From assembly GCA_018242295.1 (NCBI GenBank), contig JAFECE010000009.1, forward strand, positions 124,001-188,000: a stretch of DNA of 64,000 bases, written 5' to 3'. Of the stretch, positions 25,076-34,433 are shown in pieces. Each line of letters opens with the position of its first letter. Position 1 is the first letter of the stretch. Both the position numbers and the translations under genes were made by a program. Source of the DNA: Pseudomonadota bacterium. GTDB taxonomy: Bacteria; Pseudomonadota; Alphaproteobacteria; Rhizobiales; Hyphomicrobiaceae. Below the pieces are notes generated by a model that saw only the letters and a program-made list of their open reading frames with translations, was not told where the DNA came from and searched no databases.

Positions 25076-25839
25076 CCTCGCTCGAAGGCATGCGGTTTTT
25101 CATCGCTCTGCAATTCCTCACGCGGCTTCCGCTGAAGCACATTGATCCGCTGCCAAGAGATTGGCTCGTGCGGGCGGCGAAATATTTGCCTGTGGTCGGC
25201 GGCCTGATCGGCATCGCCACGGGCGGCGTCATCCTGCTGGCGTCGCACGTCTTCCCGTCGCCCCTGCCGGTGATCTTGGGTCTAGCATTCGCGATCCTGC
25301 TGACAGGCGCTCTCCACGAGGACGGACTGGCGGACACCGCCGACGCATTCGGCGGCGGACATACCCGCGAGCGCTGTCTCGAAATCATGAAGGACAGCCG
25401 CATCGGGACGTACGGAACGCTCGCCCTGATCGTAACATTCGCGCTCAAGGCGTCGGCGCTCGCCCACGTCGATCCGCTTAACGCCGCGAAAATTGTCATT
25501 GCCGGATTTGCAGGCGCACGCCTGGCAGCCGTTCTCGCGCTGGCGACCCTCCCCTACGCCGGGGGCGAAGCCGCCAAGGTCAGCCGAACGACGTCCGATA
25601 TGACCGCAAACGAAATCTGGGCGGCGCTCGCGGGCGGTCTGATATTCGGATTTATCTGTCTCAGTCCGCTCGCCTTCTTGCTCTCGACCCTGTTCGCCGG
25701 AGTGGCCGCAGCCGTTGTAGCATTGATTGCGCACCAGAAAATCGGCGGCTACACGGGCGACGTCCTGGGGGCGATAGAGCAGGTTTACGAGACGGCCTTC
25801 GTAATATTCACCGTGACTGTAATCGCCGGTCCCGGCTAA
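25072..25839 (+). CDS. cobS: Adenosylcobinamide-GDP ribazoletransferase (cobalamin synthase)
   Basis: The 255-residue integral membrane protein begins with FFIALQFLTRLPLKHIDP and contains HEDGLADTADAFGGGHTRERCLEIMKDSRIGTYG, the defining metal- and substrate-binding stretch of CobS, plus several hydrophobic helices. It joins adenosylcobinamide-GDP with alpha-ribazole(-P) in the last assembly step of B12. Translation is coupled to cobT by an ATGA overlap. The product would serve the B12-dependent diol dehydratase at 53-55 kb, among other enzymes. Confidence 0.94.
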   Translation: MTSLEGMRFFIALQFLTRLPLKHIDPLPRDWLVRAAKYLPVVGGLIGIATGGVILLASHVFPSPLPVILGLAFAILLTGALHEDGLADTADAFGGGHTRERCLEIMKDSRIGTYGTLALIVTFALKASALAHVDPLNAAKIVIAGFAGARLAAVLALATLPYAGGEAAKVSRTTSDMTANEIWAALAGGLIFGFICLSPLAFLLSTLFAGVAAAVVALIAHQKIGGYTGDVLGAIEQVYETAFVIFTVTVIAGPG

Positions 25840-25879
25840 TATCCTCCAAAAGAGTTCGACGCCTCAGAGTGTATTGCGT

Positions 25880-27052
25880 ATGGCGACGATAGAAACGGGG
25901 GGTGGCGCATTCTTGCGCGCCGGGGGTGGTTGGTCGCGAGTGTTCGACTCGCGCAGCGGCCGTTTCATTGCCGAAATTTTCGATGGTGCCGACGATGCGC
26001 TCGCCGCATTTGAAGCGGTCGAACCGGACCTCATTTCGAACGGTTTCCAGACACTCGACTGGTTGACGGTCCTCTACGAAGAATTGGCGCCGTCGCGGAA
26101 AGCCATGCCGCGTCTCGTTGTCGTGACGGAACGTGATAGCGGCGATGTCGCGCTCGTTCTTCCGCTGGTCGTAACAAGAGAGCGCACGCTGAGTGTCGCG
26201 AGCTTCGCAGACCTCGGCGTGTCGGATTACGGCGGACCCATTCTAGGCCCCGCGCAATTGACCGATAAAAGCGCGATCAGCCGCCTGTGGCGCGAAGTGC
26301 GCCGCGCCATGCGCGATATCGATCTCATCCGCTTCGAACGGATGCCCGCAGACATCGGTGGCCGTACCAATCCGCTGCTGACGCGCCGCGGGGTCTCGCC
26401 AGCAAGACATTCCGGCAGCGCCCTGACTGTGCCCGTCAGGGTGGAAACGTACCTTGCGGGCATCGACAATAAATGCCGCAAGGAAATCGAACGCTGCCAG
26501 CGGCGATGGCAGGAGGAAAAGGCGTCGCGCTTCTACCGCGCCACCACGGCCGAAGAAATCGCGCACGTCTATCTCGCGCTCGAAGAACAGCAGGCGCGCC
26601 GCCACGCCGCGCTGCATACGAAAAACATCCTCGACGAGCCGAGCTACCGCTCCTTCTACGAACGCTTGGCAATCGATGGCTCCAACGCCGGCCTGAGCGC
26701 GCTCTTCGCGCTCGAAGTGAACGGCGAGATCATCGCAACCCTCTTCGGCATCGTCCGCGGCGGCACCTTCACCCGGCTCTTCCTTTCGACGGCCGGAGAA
26801 CAGTGGGGCCATCTCTCGCCCGGTAGGCTCGCCCTTATCGAAGCCATGAAATATCTCACCGCCTCGGGCGTCCACCGCTTCGATATGGGCATCAGCGAGC
26901 ACCCCCTGGCCCGCGGCTTCGGAGCCGAGCCGGTGCCGCTTTACGATCTGGTGGTAGCGAGGAACGGGTTTGCCATCCCGAGGGCTCTCTTTCACGCCCT
27001 GAAAGGACGCCTCCGCGCCAAATGGGCATCTCAGGGGGCCAGAGCCGACTAA
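25880..27052 (+). CDS. GNAT/BioF2-like acetyltransferase (CelD-type)
   Basis: The 390-residue protein resembles the BioF2-like (Acetyltransf_6) group of GNAT proteins: an N-terminal ISNGFQTLDWLTVLYEELAP segment, VLPLVVTRERTL, a central CRKEIERCQRRWQEE and a C-terminal LSPGRLALIEAMKYLTASGVHRFDMGISEH that resembles the acyl-CoA-binding half. Members of the group are annotated as cellulose biosynthesis CelD or FemAB-like proteins and often act on envelope polysaccharides or peptides; the substrate here is unknown. ATG 25880 is preferred over TTG 25874. It follows cobS by 40 bases but has no obvious link with it. Confidence 0.7.
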   Translation: MATIETGGGAFLRAGGGWSRVFDSRSGRFIAEIFDGADDALAAFEAVEPDLISNGFQTLDWLTVLYEELAPSRKAMPRLVVVTERDSGDVALVLPLVVTRERTLSVASFADLGVSDYGGPILGPAQLTDKSAISRLWREVRRAMRDIDLIRFERMPADIGGRTNPLLTRRGVSPARHSGSALTVPVRVETYLAGIDNKCRKEIERCQRRWQEEKASRFYRATTAEEIAHVYLALEEQQARRHAALHTKNILDEPSYRSFYERLAIDGSNAGLSALFALEVNGEIIATLFGIVRGGTFTRLFLSTAGEQWGHLSPGRLALIEAMKYLTASGVHRFDMGISEHPLARGFGAEPVPLYDLVVARNGFAIPRALFHALKGRLRAKWASQGARAD

Positions 27053-27195
27053 CTAGCTGGCCTGCGTGGATTTTAAGGATTCCGGGGGCGACTTTCCTCG
27101 TGCCTGTCCATCCGATATAAGGCGGGCTCACGCGCCGGACGCCCGTAAGGTGTCACGGCAACTTCTTTATTTGCGGTCTGGTCCCCAACATCCTC

Positions 27196-28650
27196 ATGTC
27201 AAAAGTGAATACAAGCACGCGCCCTGAAGCGCGCCTCGCAAAAGGCTTCCGCGATATCGAGGCGGCAGAGCTTCGGGGCCTGAACGACATGACGGGTAAG
27301 ATCCGCGAAGTCTACGAGCGCTACGGCTTCGAGGCGCTGGAGACGCCAGCGATCGAGTACACCGACGCCCTCGGCAAATTCCTTCCTGATCAAGACCGCC
27401 CGAACGCTGGCGTCTTCTCGTTCCAGGACGAGGACGAGCAGTGGATGAGCCTGCGCTATGATCTAACCGCGCCGCTCGCCCGCTACGTTGCGCAGAATTT
27501 TCAAAATTTGCCGAAGCCGTTCCGCCGTTACGCGTTCGGCAACGTCTATCGGAACGAGAAGCCGGGCCCAGGCCGCTTCCGTCAGTTCATGCAGTTCGAC
27601 GCCGATACGGTCGGCGCTGAGGGCATCGCCGCCGATGCCGAGCTGTGCATGCTCGCCGCCGATACGCTCGAAGCGCTCGGCGTGAAGCGCGGCGATTACG
27701 TGATCAAGGTCTCAAGCCGGAAGCTTCTCGATGGCTTGCTGAACGCTGCCGGCCTCGAAGGTGACGACAATGCCGCGCGCCGTCTCACCGTGCTGCGCGC
27801 GGTCGATAAACTTGATCGGCTGGGGCTCGAAGGCGTTGCCGCTCTGTTGGGCAAGGGCCGCAAGGACGAAAGCGGCGACTTCACGAAGGGCGCTGAGCTT
27901 TCTCCTGCTCAGACGATGGAAGTCATCGGATTTCTCGAACGGCCGATAGCTGAGAATGGCGCCAATCCGGTGTTCAAAGGTGGCGTCGATGACCTCCTGC
28001 AGATTCAAAACATCTGCAAGGTTGCAGGATACGAGGAAAATCGCATTCGCCTCGATCAGACGGTCGTCCGCGGCCTCGAGTACTACACCGGACCTGTCTT
28101 CGAAGCCGAGCTGACCTTCGAAGTTAAAGACGACGAGGGCAAGCCCGTGCGCTTCGGCTCGGTCGGCGGCGGCGGCCGTTACGATGATCTCGTCGCCCGC
28201 TTCACCGGCGAGAAGGTTCCGGCGACAGGCTTCTCGATCGGCGTGTCGCGCCTGCAGGCCGCGCTGTCGCTGATCGGTGACAAGAAAGAAAAAGCCCTCG
28301 GCCCCGTCGTCGTCCTCGTGATGGACAAGGCCGAAATCGCGACCTACCAGAGAATGACGCAAGCGCTGCGCAACGCCGGTATCCGTGCCGAGATGTACCT
28401 CGGCTCGTCCGGCATGAAGGCGCAGATGAAATACGCGGACAAGCGCAACAGCCCGTGCGTCATCATTCAAGGCTCCGACGAGCGCGCGAAGGGTGAGGTG
28501 ACGATCAAGGACCTGATCGAAGGCGCGAAAGCCGCAGCCGCGATCAAGGACAACAAGGAATGGAAGGAAGCACGCCCGGCGCAGTTCTCTGTCTCCGAGG
28601 CGAACCTGATCCAGGAAGTCCACAAGCTCATCAAGCTTCACCAGGAATAG
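27196..28650 (+). CDS. hisS: Histidyl-tRNA synthetase
   Basis: The 484-residue class II synthetase has motif 1 around [35 protein letters not shown] (noted in parts), motif 2 [23 protein letters not shown], the HisRS-specific [18 protein letters not shown], and motif 3 GGGGRYDDL followed by [13 protein letters not shown]-terminal anticodon-binding domain follows ([15 protein letters not shown] onward). It charges tRNA-His. It lies immediately upstream of its paralogue hisZ, four bases apart. The alphaproteobacterial form is somewhat longer than the E. coli enzyme because of insertions and a C-terminal tail. Confidence 0.94.
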   Translation: MSKVNTSTRPEARLAKGFRDIEAAELRGLNDMTGKIREVYERYGFEALETPAIEYTDALGKFLPDQDRPNAGVFSFQDEDEQWMSLRYDLTAPLARYVAQNFQNLPKPFRRYAFGNVYRNEKPGPGRFRQFMQFDADTVGAEGIAADAELCMLAADTLEALGVKRGDYVIKVSSRKLLDGLLNAAGLEGDDNAARRLTVLRAVDKLDRLGLEGVAALLGKGRKDESGDFTKGAELSPAQTMEVIGFLERPIAENGANPVFKGGVDDLLQIQNICKVAGYEENRIRLDQTVVRGLEYYTGPVFEAELTFEVKDDEGKPVRFGSVGGGGRYDDLVARFTGEKVPATGFSIGVSRLQAALSLIGDKKEKALGPVVVLVMDKAEIATYQRMTQALRNAGIRAEMYLGSSGMKAQMKYADKRNSPCVIIQGSDERAKGEVTIKDLIEGAKAAAAIKDNKEWKEARPAQFSVSEANLIQEVHKLIKLHQE

Positions 28651-28653
28651 ATC

Positions 28654-29835
28654 ATGCCCGCGGAGACGGCGCAAAATATCGAAGCGCTGGCATCGCAAGC
28701 GCAGACGTTGATGTCGGTCTTCACGAAGGCCGGCTACGACGCCGTTGCACCGTCGATCATTCAGCCGGCGGACGTCTTCCTCGACGTCATCGGCGAGAGC
28801 CTGCGCGCACGCACGTACGTCTTTACCGATCAGGACGGCGCCGAGCTGTGCCTCCGGCCGGATATCACCGTCCCGACATGCCGCCTCCATTTGGAGCGCT
28901 ACGCCGATTTTCCCGCGACGCCCGCGCGCTATTGCTACAACGGCCCGGCTTTCCGCTATCAGCCGCAAGGCGCGACCGCCTCCCACCCGCGCGAATTCCG
29001 CCAGGCGGGCATCGAGCGGTTCGGCGATCACGCGCGCGAAGCCGCGGAAGCCGAGACCGTGTCCATCGTCGTCAAGGCAATCGAAAAAGTCGGCCTCAAG
29101 GAATGGACGGTGAGGCTCGGCGACCTCGGACTGTTTTCGAGCGTTCTCGACGCGGCCGGTGTCTCGCCGAACTGGAAAAAGCGGCTGGACGATGCGTTCC
29201 TGAAGCCGCTGTCGTTTCGCGATGCCCTGAAGGCCTTCGCCTCGGGCGCTCGCGTCGCGTCTACAGGCATACCGGAGGAGCTGCTGGCGTCACTCCAGCG
29301 CGATGATTGGGAAAAGAGCGAAGCAGCCGTTGCCGTCTATCTCGAGGAAAATGCCATCGAGCTTCTCGGCACCCGCACGCTGTCGGATATCACCGAACAC
29401 CTCATCGTCATCGCCGAGGACCGTCAAGAAAAGCCGCTCGACGCCCGTGCTATCGAGTTGATCGCGCGTTATGTCGAAGTCTCAGGCCCCGCGACGACCG
29501 CCGGCGATAGGATCGCGTCGCTTCTCAAGGGCGCGGCCAACGGCGCCGGCATCGCCTTGGAGACCTATGACCGGCGTCTCGCGCTTCTTGCCAACGCGGG
29601 CGTCGATCTCGAACGCGTGACGTTCTCGGCCGAATTCGGCCGGACGCTCGCTTATTACTCAGGGCTGGTGTTCGAAGTGAATTCGGCGTGTCTTGACGCG
29701 AAAAGCCCGATCGCCAATGGCGGCCGATACGATGGGCTGATGCGCGCGGCCGGAGCGAACATCGAAGTTCCGGCAGTCGGCGCAGCCATTCATTCCGAGC
29801 GTCTTCTCGCAGCGACGCTCAAGGGGGCGCAATGA
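28654..29835 (+). CDS. hisZ: ATP phosphoribosyltransferase regulatory subunit HisZ
   Basis: The 393-residue protein is a catalytically inactive relative of HisRS: it retains [18 protein letters not shown] and [18 protein letters not shown] but lacks the anticodon-binding domain and the intact HisRS-specific motifs. HisZ forms a hetero-octamer with short-form HisG and provides histidine feedback inhibition. It sits between hisS and hisG, overlapping hisG by four bases (ATGA), consistent with fixed stoichiometry. Confidence 0.9.
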   Translation: MPAETAQNIEALASQAQTLMSVFTKAGYDAVAPSIIQPADVFLDVIGESLRARTYVFTDQDGAELCLRPDITVPTCRLHLERYADFPATPARYCYNGPAFRYQPQGATASHPREFRQAGIERFGDHAREAAEAETVSIVVKAIEKVGLKEWTVRLGDLGLFSSVLDAAGVSPNWKKRLDDAFLKPLSFRDALKAFASGARVASTGIPEELLASLQRDDWEKSEAAVAVYLEENAIELLGTRTLSDITEHLIVIAEDRQEKPLDARAIELIARYVEVSGPATTAGDRIASLLKGAANGAGIALETYDRRLALLANAGVDLERVTFSAEFGRTLAYYSGLVFEVNSACLDAKSPIANGGRYDGLMRAAGANIEVPAVGAAIHSERLLAATLKGAQ

Positions 29836-30557
29836 GCAAGCTGACGCTCGCGATCCCCTCGAAGGGCCGCCTGATGGAGCAGACGACCGACATGTTCGCG
29901 CGCGCCGGATTGGTCGTGCGCAAAGTCGGACATGTTCGCGGCTATCGTGGCGAGATTGATGGCCTTCCAGGCGTCGATGTCGCCTACGTTTCGTCCGGAG
30001 AGATCGCAGCCGCCTTGAAGGCCGGAAGCGTCCATCTCGGCATCACGGGTGAGGATCTCATCCGCGAAAGCATCTCCGACGCCACAACCCGGATACGGTT
30101 CCTGCAGAAACTCGGCTTCGGCTTCGCCGATGTGATCGTGGCAGTGCCGACATGCTGGGTCGACGTGGCGACGGTCCAGGACCTCGAAGAAATCGCGCTT
30201 CCGTTTCGTCAGCTGCACGGACGTTGGCCGCGCGTCGCAACAAAATACGGGAACCTGACGCGGCGCTTCTTTGCGAACAAAGGCTTCGGCGACTACCGCA
30301 TCATCGAGAGCGCCGGAGCGACCGAAGGCGCACCGGCCGCCGGCACGGCCGAGCTGATCGTCGACATCACGACGACCGGCGAAACGCTGCGCGCCAACGG
30401 TCTTAAAATTCTCGACGACGGCGTAATTCTGAAATCGCAAGCGAACCTTTGCGCCTCGAACGCCGCGGCCTGGACGCCGGAGCTTGAGAAGATTTGCTCA
30501 GAGCTCGCGGCAAAGCTGTCTCAGTCCGTTCCGGAAAAAAAGCCGTCGCGCTCGTAG
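29832..30557 (+). CDS. hisG: ATP phosphoribosyltransferase, short form
   Basis: The 241-residue protein has HisG motifs: [55 protein letters not shown] and the PRPP-binding [19 protein letters not shown]. It lacks the C-terminal ACT-like regulatory domain of the long form, so it depends on HisZ. It catalyses the first committed step of histidine synthesis. Its end is one base from the end of the convergent recQ. Confidence 0.94.
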   Translation: MSKLTLAIPSKGRLMEQTTDMFARAGLVVRKVGHVRGYRGEIDGLPGVDVAYVSSGEIAAALKAGSVHLGITGEDLIRESISDATTRIRFLQKLGFGFADVIVAVPTCWVDVATVQDLEEIALPFRQLHGRWPRVATKYGNLTRRFFANKGFGDYRIIESAGATEGAPAAGTAELIVDITTTGETLRANGLKILDDGVILKSQANLCASNAAAWTPELEKICSELAAKLSQSVPEKKPSRS

Positions 30558-30558
30558 C

Positions 30559-32742
30559 TCAGACGCTATCGGCGAGATGGCATTTCAAGATGCCGTAATC
30601 GTATTGGCCGCCGAGCGCGGAAAAGGCCGGACCGAGCTTGCCCGTCTCGCGCGTCTGGCATCGCTCGAACGCCTCTTCGATCTCGTCGATCTCGGCGGCA
30701 TCGAGCTTCAATGCGTCCGCCGCCGTGATGAGCCCGGCTTCGATCGCCTCGGCGAGATGACCATAGACCGTCGATATTTCAATCTTTCGCTCGGCTGCGA
30801 TCGCCTCCGCATCGAGACCACGTAGGTGCGCCGCGAGCGTGGCGTTCACGGTCGCCGATAAGCGGTTGTTGAGCACCGGATGCTTCTTGAATTGCGTAAT
30901 GACCTCGAGGAAGGCCGCGCCGTAACGCGCGATCTTGCTGGCGCCAAGCCCAAGGATGTCGTGCAGCGCGCTCTCCGTCGCAGGCTGCTTCTCGGCGAGT
31001 TCGATCAGCGTCTTGTCCTGCGCGACGACATAGGGCGGAAGCTTGGCCGAGGCGGCGAGCTTCTGGCGAAGCGCCCGCAGCGCGTCGAACAGCGGTTGAT
31101 TTTCTCGCGCCACCCGCGACGCCGCCGATGCAGCGCGCTTCGAGCCCTTTGCAACCTGCCGCGTCACGCGGAGGAGAAAGCGTTCTTCGCCCCGCAAGAG
31201 CGGCCGCGCCCGCTCTGTCAGCACGAGCGAGCCCATGCCCTCGTCGTCGATCGTCAGATAGCCTTGCGCGGTGAGCTGCCGGAAAAGCCCCTTCCACGTC
31301 GTCTGCGGAACGTCTTTGCCGATGCCGTAAACGGTCAGCCGGTCGTGACCGTTGCGGATGATTCGCTCATCCGCGGCGCCGGTAAGAACCTCGGTGAGAT
31401 ACGTGACACCGAAACGCTGCTCGGTGCGATAGACGGCGGACAGTGCCTTCTGCGCGAGAACAGTGCCGTCTTCGGTATGCGGCGGGTTGAGGCAATTATC
31501 ACAGTTCCCGCATGGCTCGGGCCGCGTTTCGCCGAAATAGGCGAGCAGCGCTTGCCGCCGGCACCCCGGCATTTCGGCGAGCCCGATGAGCGCATCGAGC
31601 TTCTGGCGCTGAACTTTCTTGAAGGCTTCCGAGCCTTCGGATTGCGAGATCCACTGTCGAAGTTGAACGATATCCTGAAAGCCATACGCCATCCACGCGT
31701 CGGCAGCTTCGCCGTCGCGCCCAGCACGGCCGGTTTCCTGATAGTACGACTCGATGGATTTCGGCAGGTTCAAGTGCGCGACGAAGCGCACGTCGGGTTT
31801 GTCGATGCCCATGCCGAAGGCAATCGTCGCGACGATGATGAGACCGTCTTCCGTCAGGAACTTCGACTGCGCCCCGGCGCGAATGTGGGCTTCGAGACCG
31901 GCGTGATAGGCGAGCGCCTTTCGCCCCTTGGACGAAAGCCACGCAGCCGTTTCCTCGACCGACTTCCGCGAGAGGCAATAGACGATCCCCGCATCGGTCG
32001 GATGCTCAGTTTCGATGAATTGCCAAAGGCGCTCTTTGGCGCTCGCGCTTCCGAGTTCCGCGATCGTGTAGCGAATGTTCGGCCGGTCGAAGCTCGCGAC
32101 GAAGCACGCGGCATCTTCGAGGGAGAGTTCCGAGATGATGTCCTGGCGTGTGCGTTCGTCCGCCGTGGCCGTCAACGCGACGCGCGGCACGTTCGGGAAG
32201 CGTTTGGCGAGAACCTTGAGCTGGCGATACTCGGGGCGGAAGTCATGGCCCCACTGCGAGACGCAGTGCGCTTCATCGATGGCAAAGATCGCGATATCGC
32301 TACGCTCGAAAAGATTGAGCGTGCGCTCCTGCACAAGGCGTTCCGGCGCAACATAGAGAAGATCGAGCGCGCCGGCCGCGAACTCACGCTCGATTTTGTC
32401 CTGCGTCGCGCGATCCTGCGTTGAATTGAGGAAAGCCGCCTTGACGCCGAGGTCGAGCAGCGCGTCCACTTGATCCTGCATCAGGGCGATGAGCGGCGAG
32501 ACCACGATGCCCGTGCCGGGCCGGATCAGAGCCGGTATCTGATAGCAGAGCGACTTGCCGCCGCCCGTCGGCATCAGCGCCAGGCAATCGCCGCCCGCAA
32601 GCAGAGTGCCGATGATATCGCTCTGCAGCGGCCGGAAGCCCTTGTAACCGAAAACCTCTTCGAGCGTCGCGCGCGCCGTCGCCATGGTGTTATCTGCAAC
32701 CGGCGAAAACGGGAGGGAAAGCGGCACGGCAGTGGCCGGCAT
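30559..32742 (-). CDS. recQ: ATP-dependent DNA helicase RecQ
   Basis: The 727-residue helicase has motif 0/I ([25 protein letters not shown]), DEAH box plus aromatic loop ([18 protein letters not shown]), motif [12 protein letters not shown] and the zinc-binding cysteines of the RQC domain (CRRQALL ... CGNCDNC). These are followed by winged-helix and HRDC domains (about residues 535-610). A further C-terminal segment of about 100 residues ([25 protein letters not shown]) looks like an extra helix-turn-helix and makes the protein longer than the approximately 610-residue E. coli form. RecQ acts in recombination and fork repair. ATG 32742 is used; ATG 32685 is possible. Confidence 0.93.
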   Translation of the reverse strand: MPATAVPLSLPFSPVADNTMATARATLEEVFGYKGFRPLQSDIIGTLLAGGDCLALMPTGGGKSLCYQIPALIRPGTGIVVSPLIALMQDQVDALLDLGVKAAFLNSTQDRATQDKIEREFAAGALDLLYVAPERLVQERTLNLFERSDIAIFAIDEAHCVSQWGHDFRPEYRQLKVLAKRFPNVPRVALTATADERTRQDIISELSLEDAACFVASFDRPNIRYTIAELGSASAKERLWQFIETEHPTDAGIVYCLSRKSVEETAAWLSSKGRKALAYHAGLEAHIRAGAQSKFLTEDGLIIVATIAFGMGIDKPDVRFVAHLNLPKSIESYYQETGRAGRDGEAADAWMAYGFQDIVQLRQWISQSEGSEAFKKVQRQKLDALIGLAEMPGCRRQALLAYFGETRPEPCGNCDNCLNPPHTEDGTVLAQKALSAVYRTEQRFGVTYLTEVLTGAADERIIRNGHDRLTVYGIGKDVPQTTWKGLFRQLTAQGYLTIDDEGMGSLVLTERARPLLRGEERFLLRVTRQVAKGSKRAASAASRVARENQPLFDALRALRQKLAASAKLPPYVVAQDKTLIELAEKQPATESALHDILGLGASKIARYGAAFLEVITQFKKHPVLNNRLSATVNATLAAHLRGLDAEAIAAERKIEISTVYGHLAEAIEAGLITAADALKLDAAEIDEIEEAFERCQTRETGKLGPAFSALGGQYDYGILKCHLADSV

Positions 32743-33105
32743 CGGAAAAACCTATGCTCACAACGTCGATGCCGGAACGTTAATATGATTCGACCTGGGC
32801 AATCGCGGCTTCCGCCCCTGCAACCCGAAAAACCCGTTGATTTCCTGAGAGCTTTTGAGTCGGCCGAATGTTGCGACTTTTTAACCCGGCGTTCAGAATG
32901 AGTTCATCTTTGTCGGTCTAGTGTGTCTCTCAAGCTGGTGATGTCACTTCCCCCCGTGCACACCAGATGCTGCTGAGCCCGGTCAAGCCCTGAGACATCC
33001 CCCCGTCTTCCCCGCTTGGCCGGGCCAGCCCCAACAACCCCTAAAATGTCCGGTTCGGAATGTTCGGCTAGACCGAACGCGCGGATTTTGAGCGCACTGC
33101 GCCCG
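32743..33105. other. Gap between pcp and recQ (363 bases), no gene recognised
   Basis: Both flanking genes run leftward, so this is the recQ promoter region. It contains two copies of CCCCCCGT about 58 bases apart (near 32951 and 33000) in a C-rich stretch. I looked for 4.5S and 6S RNA features on both strands and did not find the conserved cores. A small RNA cannot be excluded; no ORF here has coding character. Confidence 0.3.
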
Positions 33106-33753
33106 TCAGCCGGCGATATTGCCCGACGTCTCCGCGGGTGCCGTTTCGAGCGCAATTTTGATGATTTCGAGCGCGGCCGCCGTAACATCTTCGACCCGAA
33201 GGCTTGGCTCCGCGAGATCGCAAGGAATATGCACGAATCCGACTTGGCAACCGCCGCGCGCTTCCGCGAGCGCCAATGAGTGATAGAGGACGGCATTACA
33301 GAGATAGCCGCCCGCGTCCTCCGAAATGGCGAAGGGATAACCTTTCGCCGCCAACGCAGCGGCAATTCTCGGGACCGCGATCGATGACAGGCGGGCGGGT
33401 GGTCCGTCAGCCGATAGTCTTTCGTCGCCAGGCAGTGCCCCGGCGGCATCCACGCTACCCCGGCAGAAATTTCGCGCTGCGGTCTCGAGCCGAATGCACT
33501 TGCTTCCCGAGGCGACACCGAAGTGCAAGGCGAGGGCGGGCCGGTGCCGCTCATGAAGTTTGGCGATGAGGCGAGGAACTCGCTCCCATTCGGTCGGCAG
33601 GATCGCGGCCGTGGCACGTACGTTCGGGAAGGCGGCGCGCGCCTTCCGCGCAACCCGGCGGACGAGACCCGCCGATGCGTTGACCGGCACGCCCGGAAAA
33701 GGTCCGAAGCCGGTCAGCAGCACGGTGGAACGTCGCTCAGGGCCAATTAGCAT
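33106..33753 (-). CDS. pcp: Pyroglutamyl-peptidase I-like cysteine peptidase (family C15)
   Basis: The 215-residue protein has the C15 framework: VLLTGFGPFPGVPVNASAGLV at the start, LHFGVASGSKCIRLETAARN, the catalytic-cysteine block SEDAGGYLCNAVLYHSL and VGFVHIPCDL with the catalytic His. Members cleave N-terminal pyroglutamate from peptides. The usual E-C-H triad appears present, but the Glu region (SGSKCIRLE) is less conserved than in classical enzymes, so specificity may differ. It is cytoplasmic. It precedes recQ and follows DUF983 on the same strand. Confidence 0.8.
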   Translation of the reverse strand: MLIGPERRSTVLLTGFGPFPGVPVNASAGLVRRVARKARAAFPNVRATAAILPTEWERVPRLIAKLHERHRPALALHFGVASGSKCIRLETAARNFCRGSVDAAGALPGDERLSADGPPARLSSIAVPRIAAALAAKGYPFAISEDAGGYLCNAVLYHSLALAEARGGCQVGFVHIPCDLAEPSLRVEDVTAAALEIIKIALETAPAETSGNIAG

Positions 33754-33801
33754 GGCCTCAATATAGGGGGTCCCAGCGGGCGCGGCACCGCCGCGGCTCG
33801 C

Positions 33802-34191
33802 TTAGACCTTCTGATCGAAGACCAGGCGGCCCTCTTCGGCTTTGTGGAAGAATTGGCTGTTCACCAGCCAGCCCTTCAAAGGGCGAAGCGGCGGGATGCA
33901 CGTCAGCAGGATGATGGGCAGGCTGGTCAGCAAATGCATCCAAAATGGCGGTCCGTAAATGACTTCGAACCAGCAGGCAAAAGCCGCACTCGGAATGCAC
34001 GCGAAGCAAATCACGAAGAACGCCGGGCCGTCTGCCGGGTCGGCAAAGGAAAGATTTAGGCCGCAGGCGGGACATTCTTTCTTGAGCGTGAGAAAGCCGT
34101 CGAAAATCTTGCCCTTGCCGCATCGCGGGCAAAGCCCTCTAATTCCCGTCTGGAGGGGAGACAGCTTCGGCCACTGATGTTCACTGCACAT
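33802..34191 (-). CDS. DUF983 family membrane protein with Cys4 zinc-ribbon-like motif
   Basis: From ATG 34189-34191, preceded by AAAGGA, the 129-residue protein has an N-terminal CPRCGKGKIFDGFLTLKKECPACG (four Cys in CxxC pairs, a zinc ribbon) and two hydrophobic helices (AFFVICFACIPSAAFACWFEVIY, LLTSLPIILLTCIPPL). This is DUF983, widespread in alphaproteobacteria, sometimes found near cytochrome oxidase assembly genes, function unknown. Repeated ATGTATGG half-sites lie just upstream, shared with the divergent MocR regulator, suggesting common control. Confidence 0.83.
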   Translation of the reverse strand: MCSEHQWPKLSPLQTGIRGLCPRCGKGKIFDGFLTLKKECPACGLNLSFADPADGPAFFVICFACIPSAAFACWFEVIYGPPFWMHLLTSLPIILLTCIPPLRPLKGWLVNSQFFHKAEEGRLVFDQKV

Positions 34192-34215
34192 GGGGCTATC
34201 CTTTCCTACATCTCG

Positions 34216-34274
34216 ATGTATGGACGCTGAGTCATTGTATGGCAAATGTAGGGGCATGAAAAGTCAATGTATGC
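34216..34274. promoter_or_regulatory. Array of ATGTATGG-like half-sites upstream of DUF983
   Basis: ATGTATGG at 34216-34223, TTGTATGG at 34235-34242, ATGTAGGG at 34246-34253 and ATGTATGC at 34267-34274 all point the same way in the spacer between DUF983 and the MocR gene. They match the arm of the palindrome at 34383-34410, so the same regulator probably binds both places. Confidence 0.5.
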
Positions 34275-34382
34275 ACCCTGCGCCACAATGCCGGTTTTTC
34301 AGAAATGTTTGATATTTTTCAGTTGATTGGGATGGTGTTACGGGGCGGATCTTGGATTTTTATCGCCCGTCTATACGAACAA

Positions 34383-34410
34383 ATCCATACATGTTAGGAA
34401 ATGTATGGAT
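34383..34410. promoter_or_regulatory. Perfect inverted-repeat operator at the MocR gene start
   Basis: ATCCATACAT (34383-34392) and ATGTATGGAT (34401-34410) form a perfect 10-base inverted repeat around an eight-base spacer GTTAGGAA. It lies immediately upstream of the likely MocR start codon and would support autoregulation, as is usual for MocR/GabR/PdxR-type proteins. Confidence 0.65.
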
Positions 34411-34433
34411 CAATGAAGGAGATGGCCGACGCT

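Noticed and set aside
30880-32424. 514-residue rightward open frame
   Set aside because: It lies fully opposite recQ, which has all helicase motifs.
32743-33105. 4.5S (SRP) or 6S RNA gene
   Set aside because: A segment recalled the SRP loop, but the conserved GGAAGGA-type core and pairing are absent.
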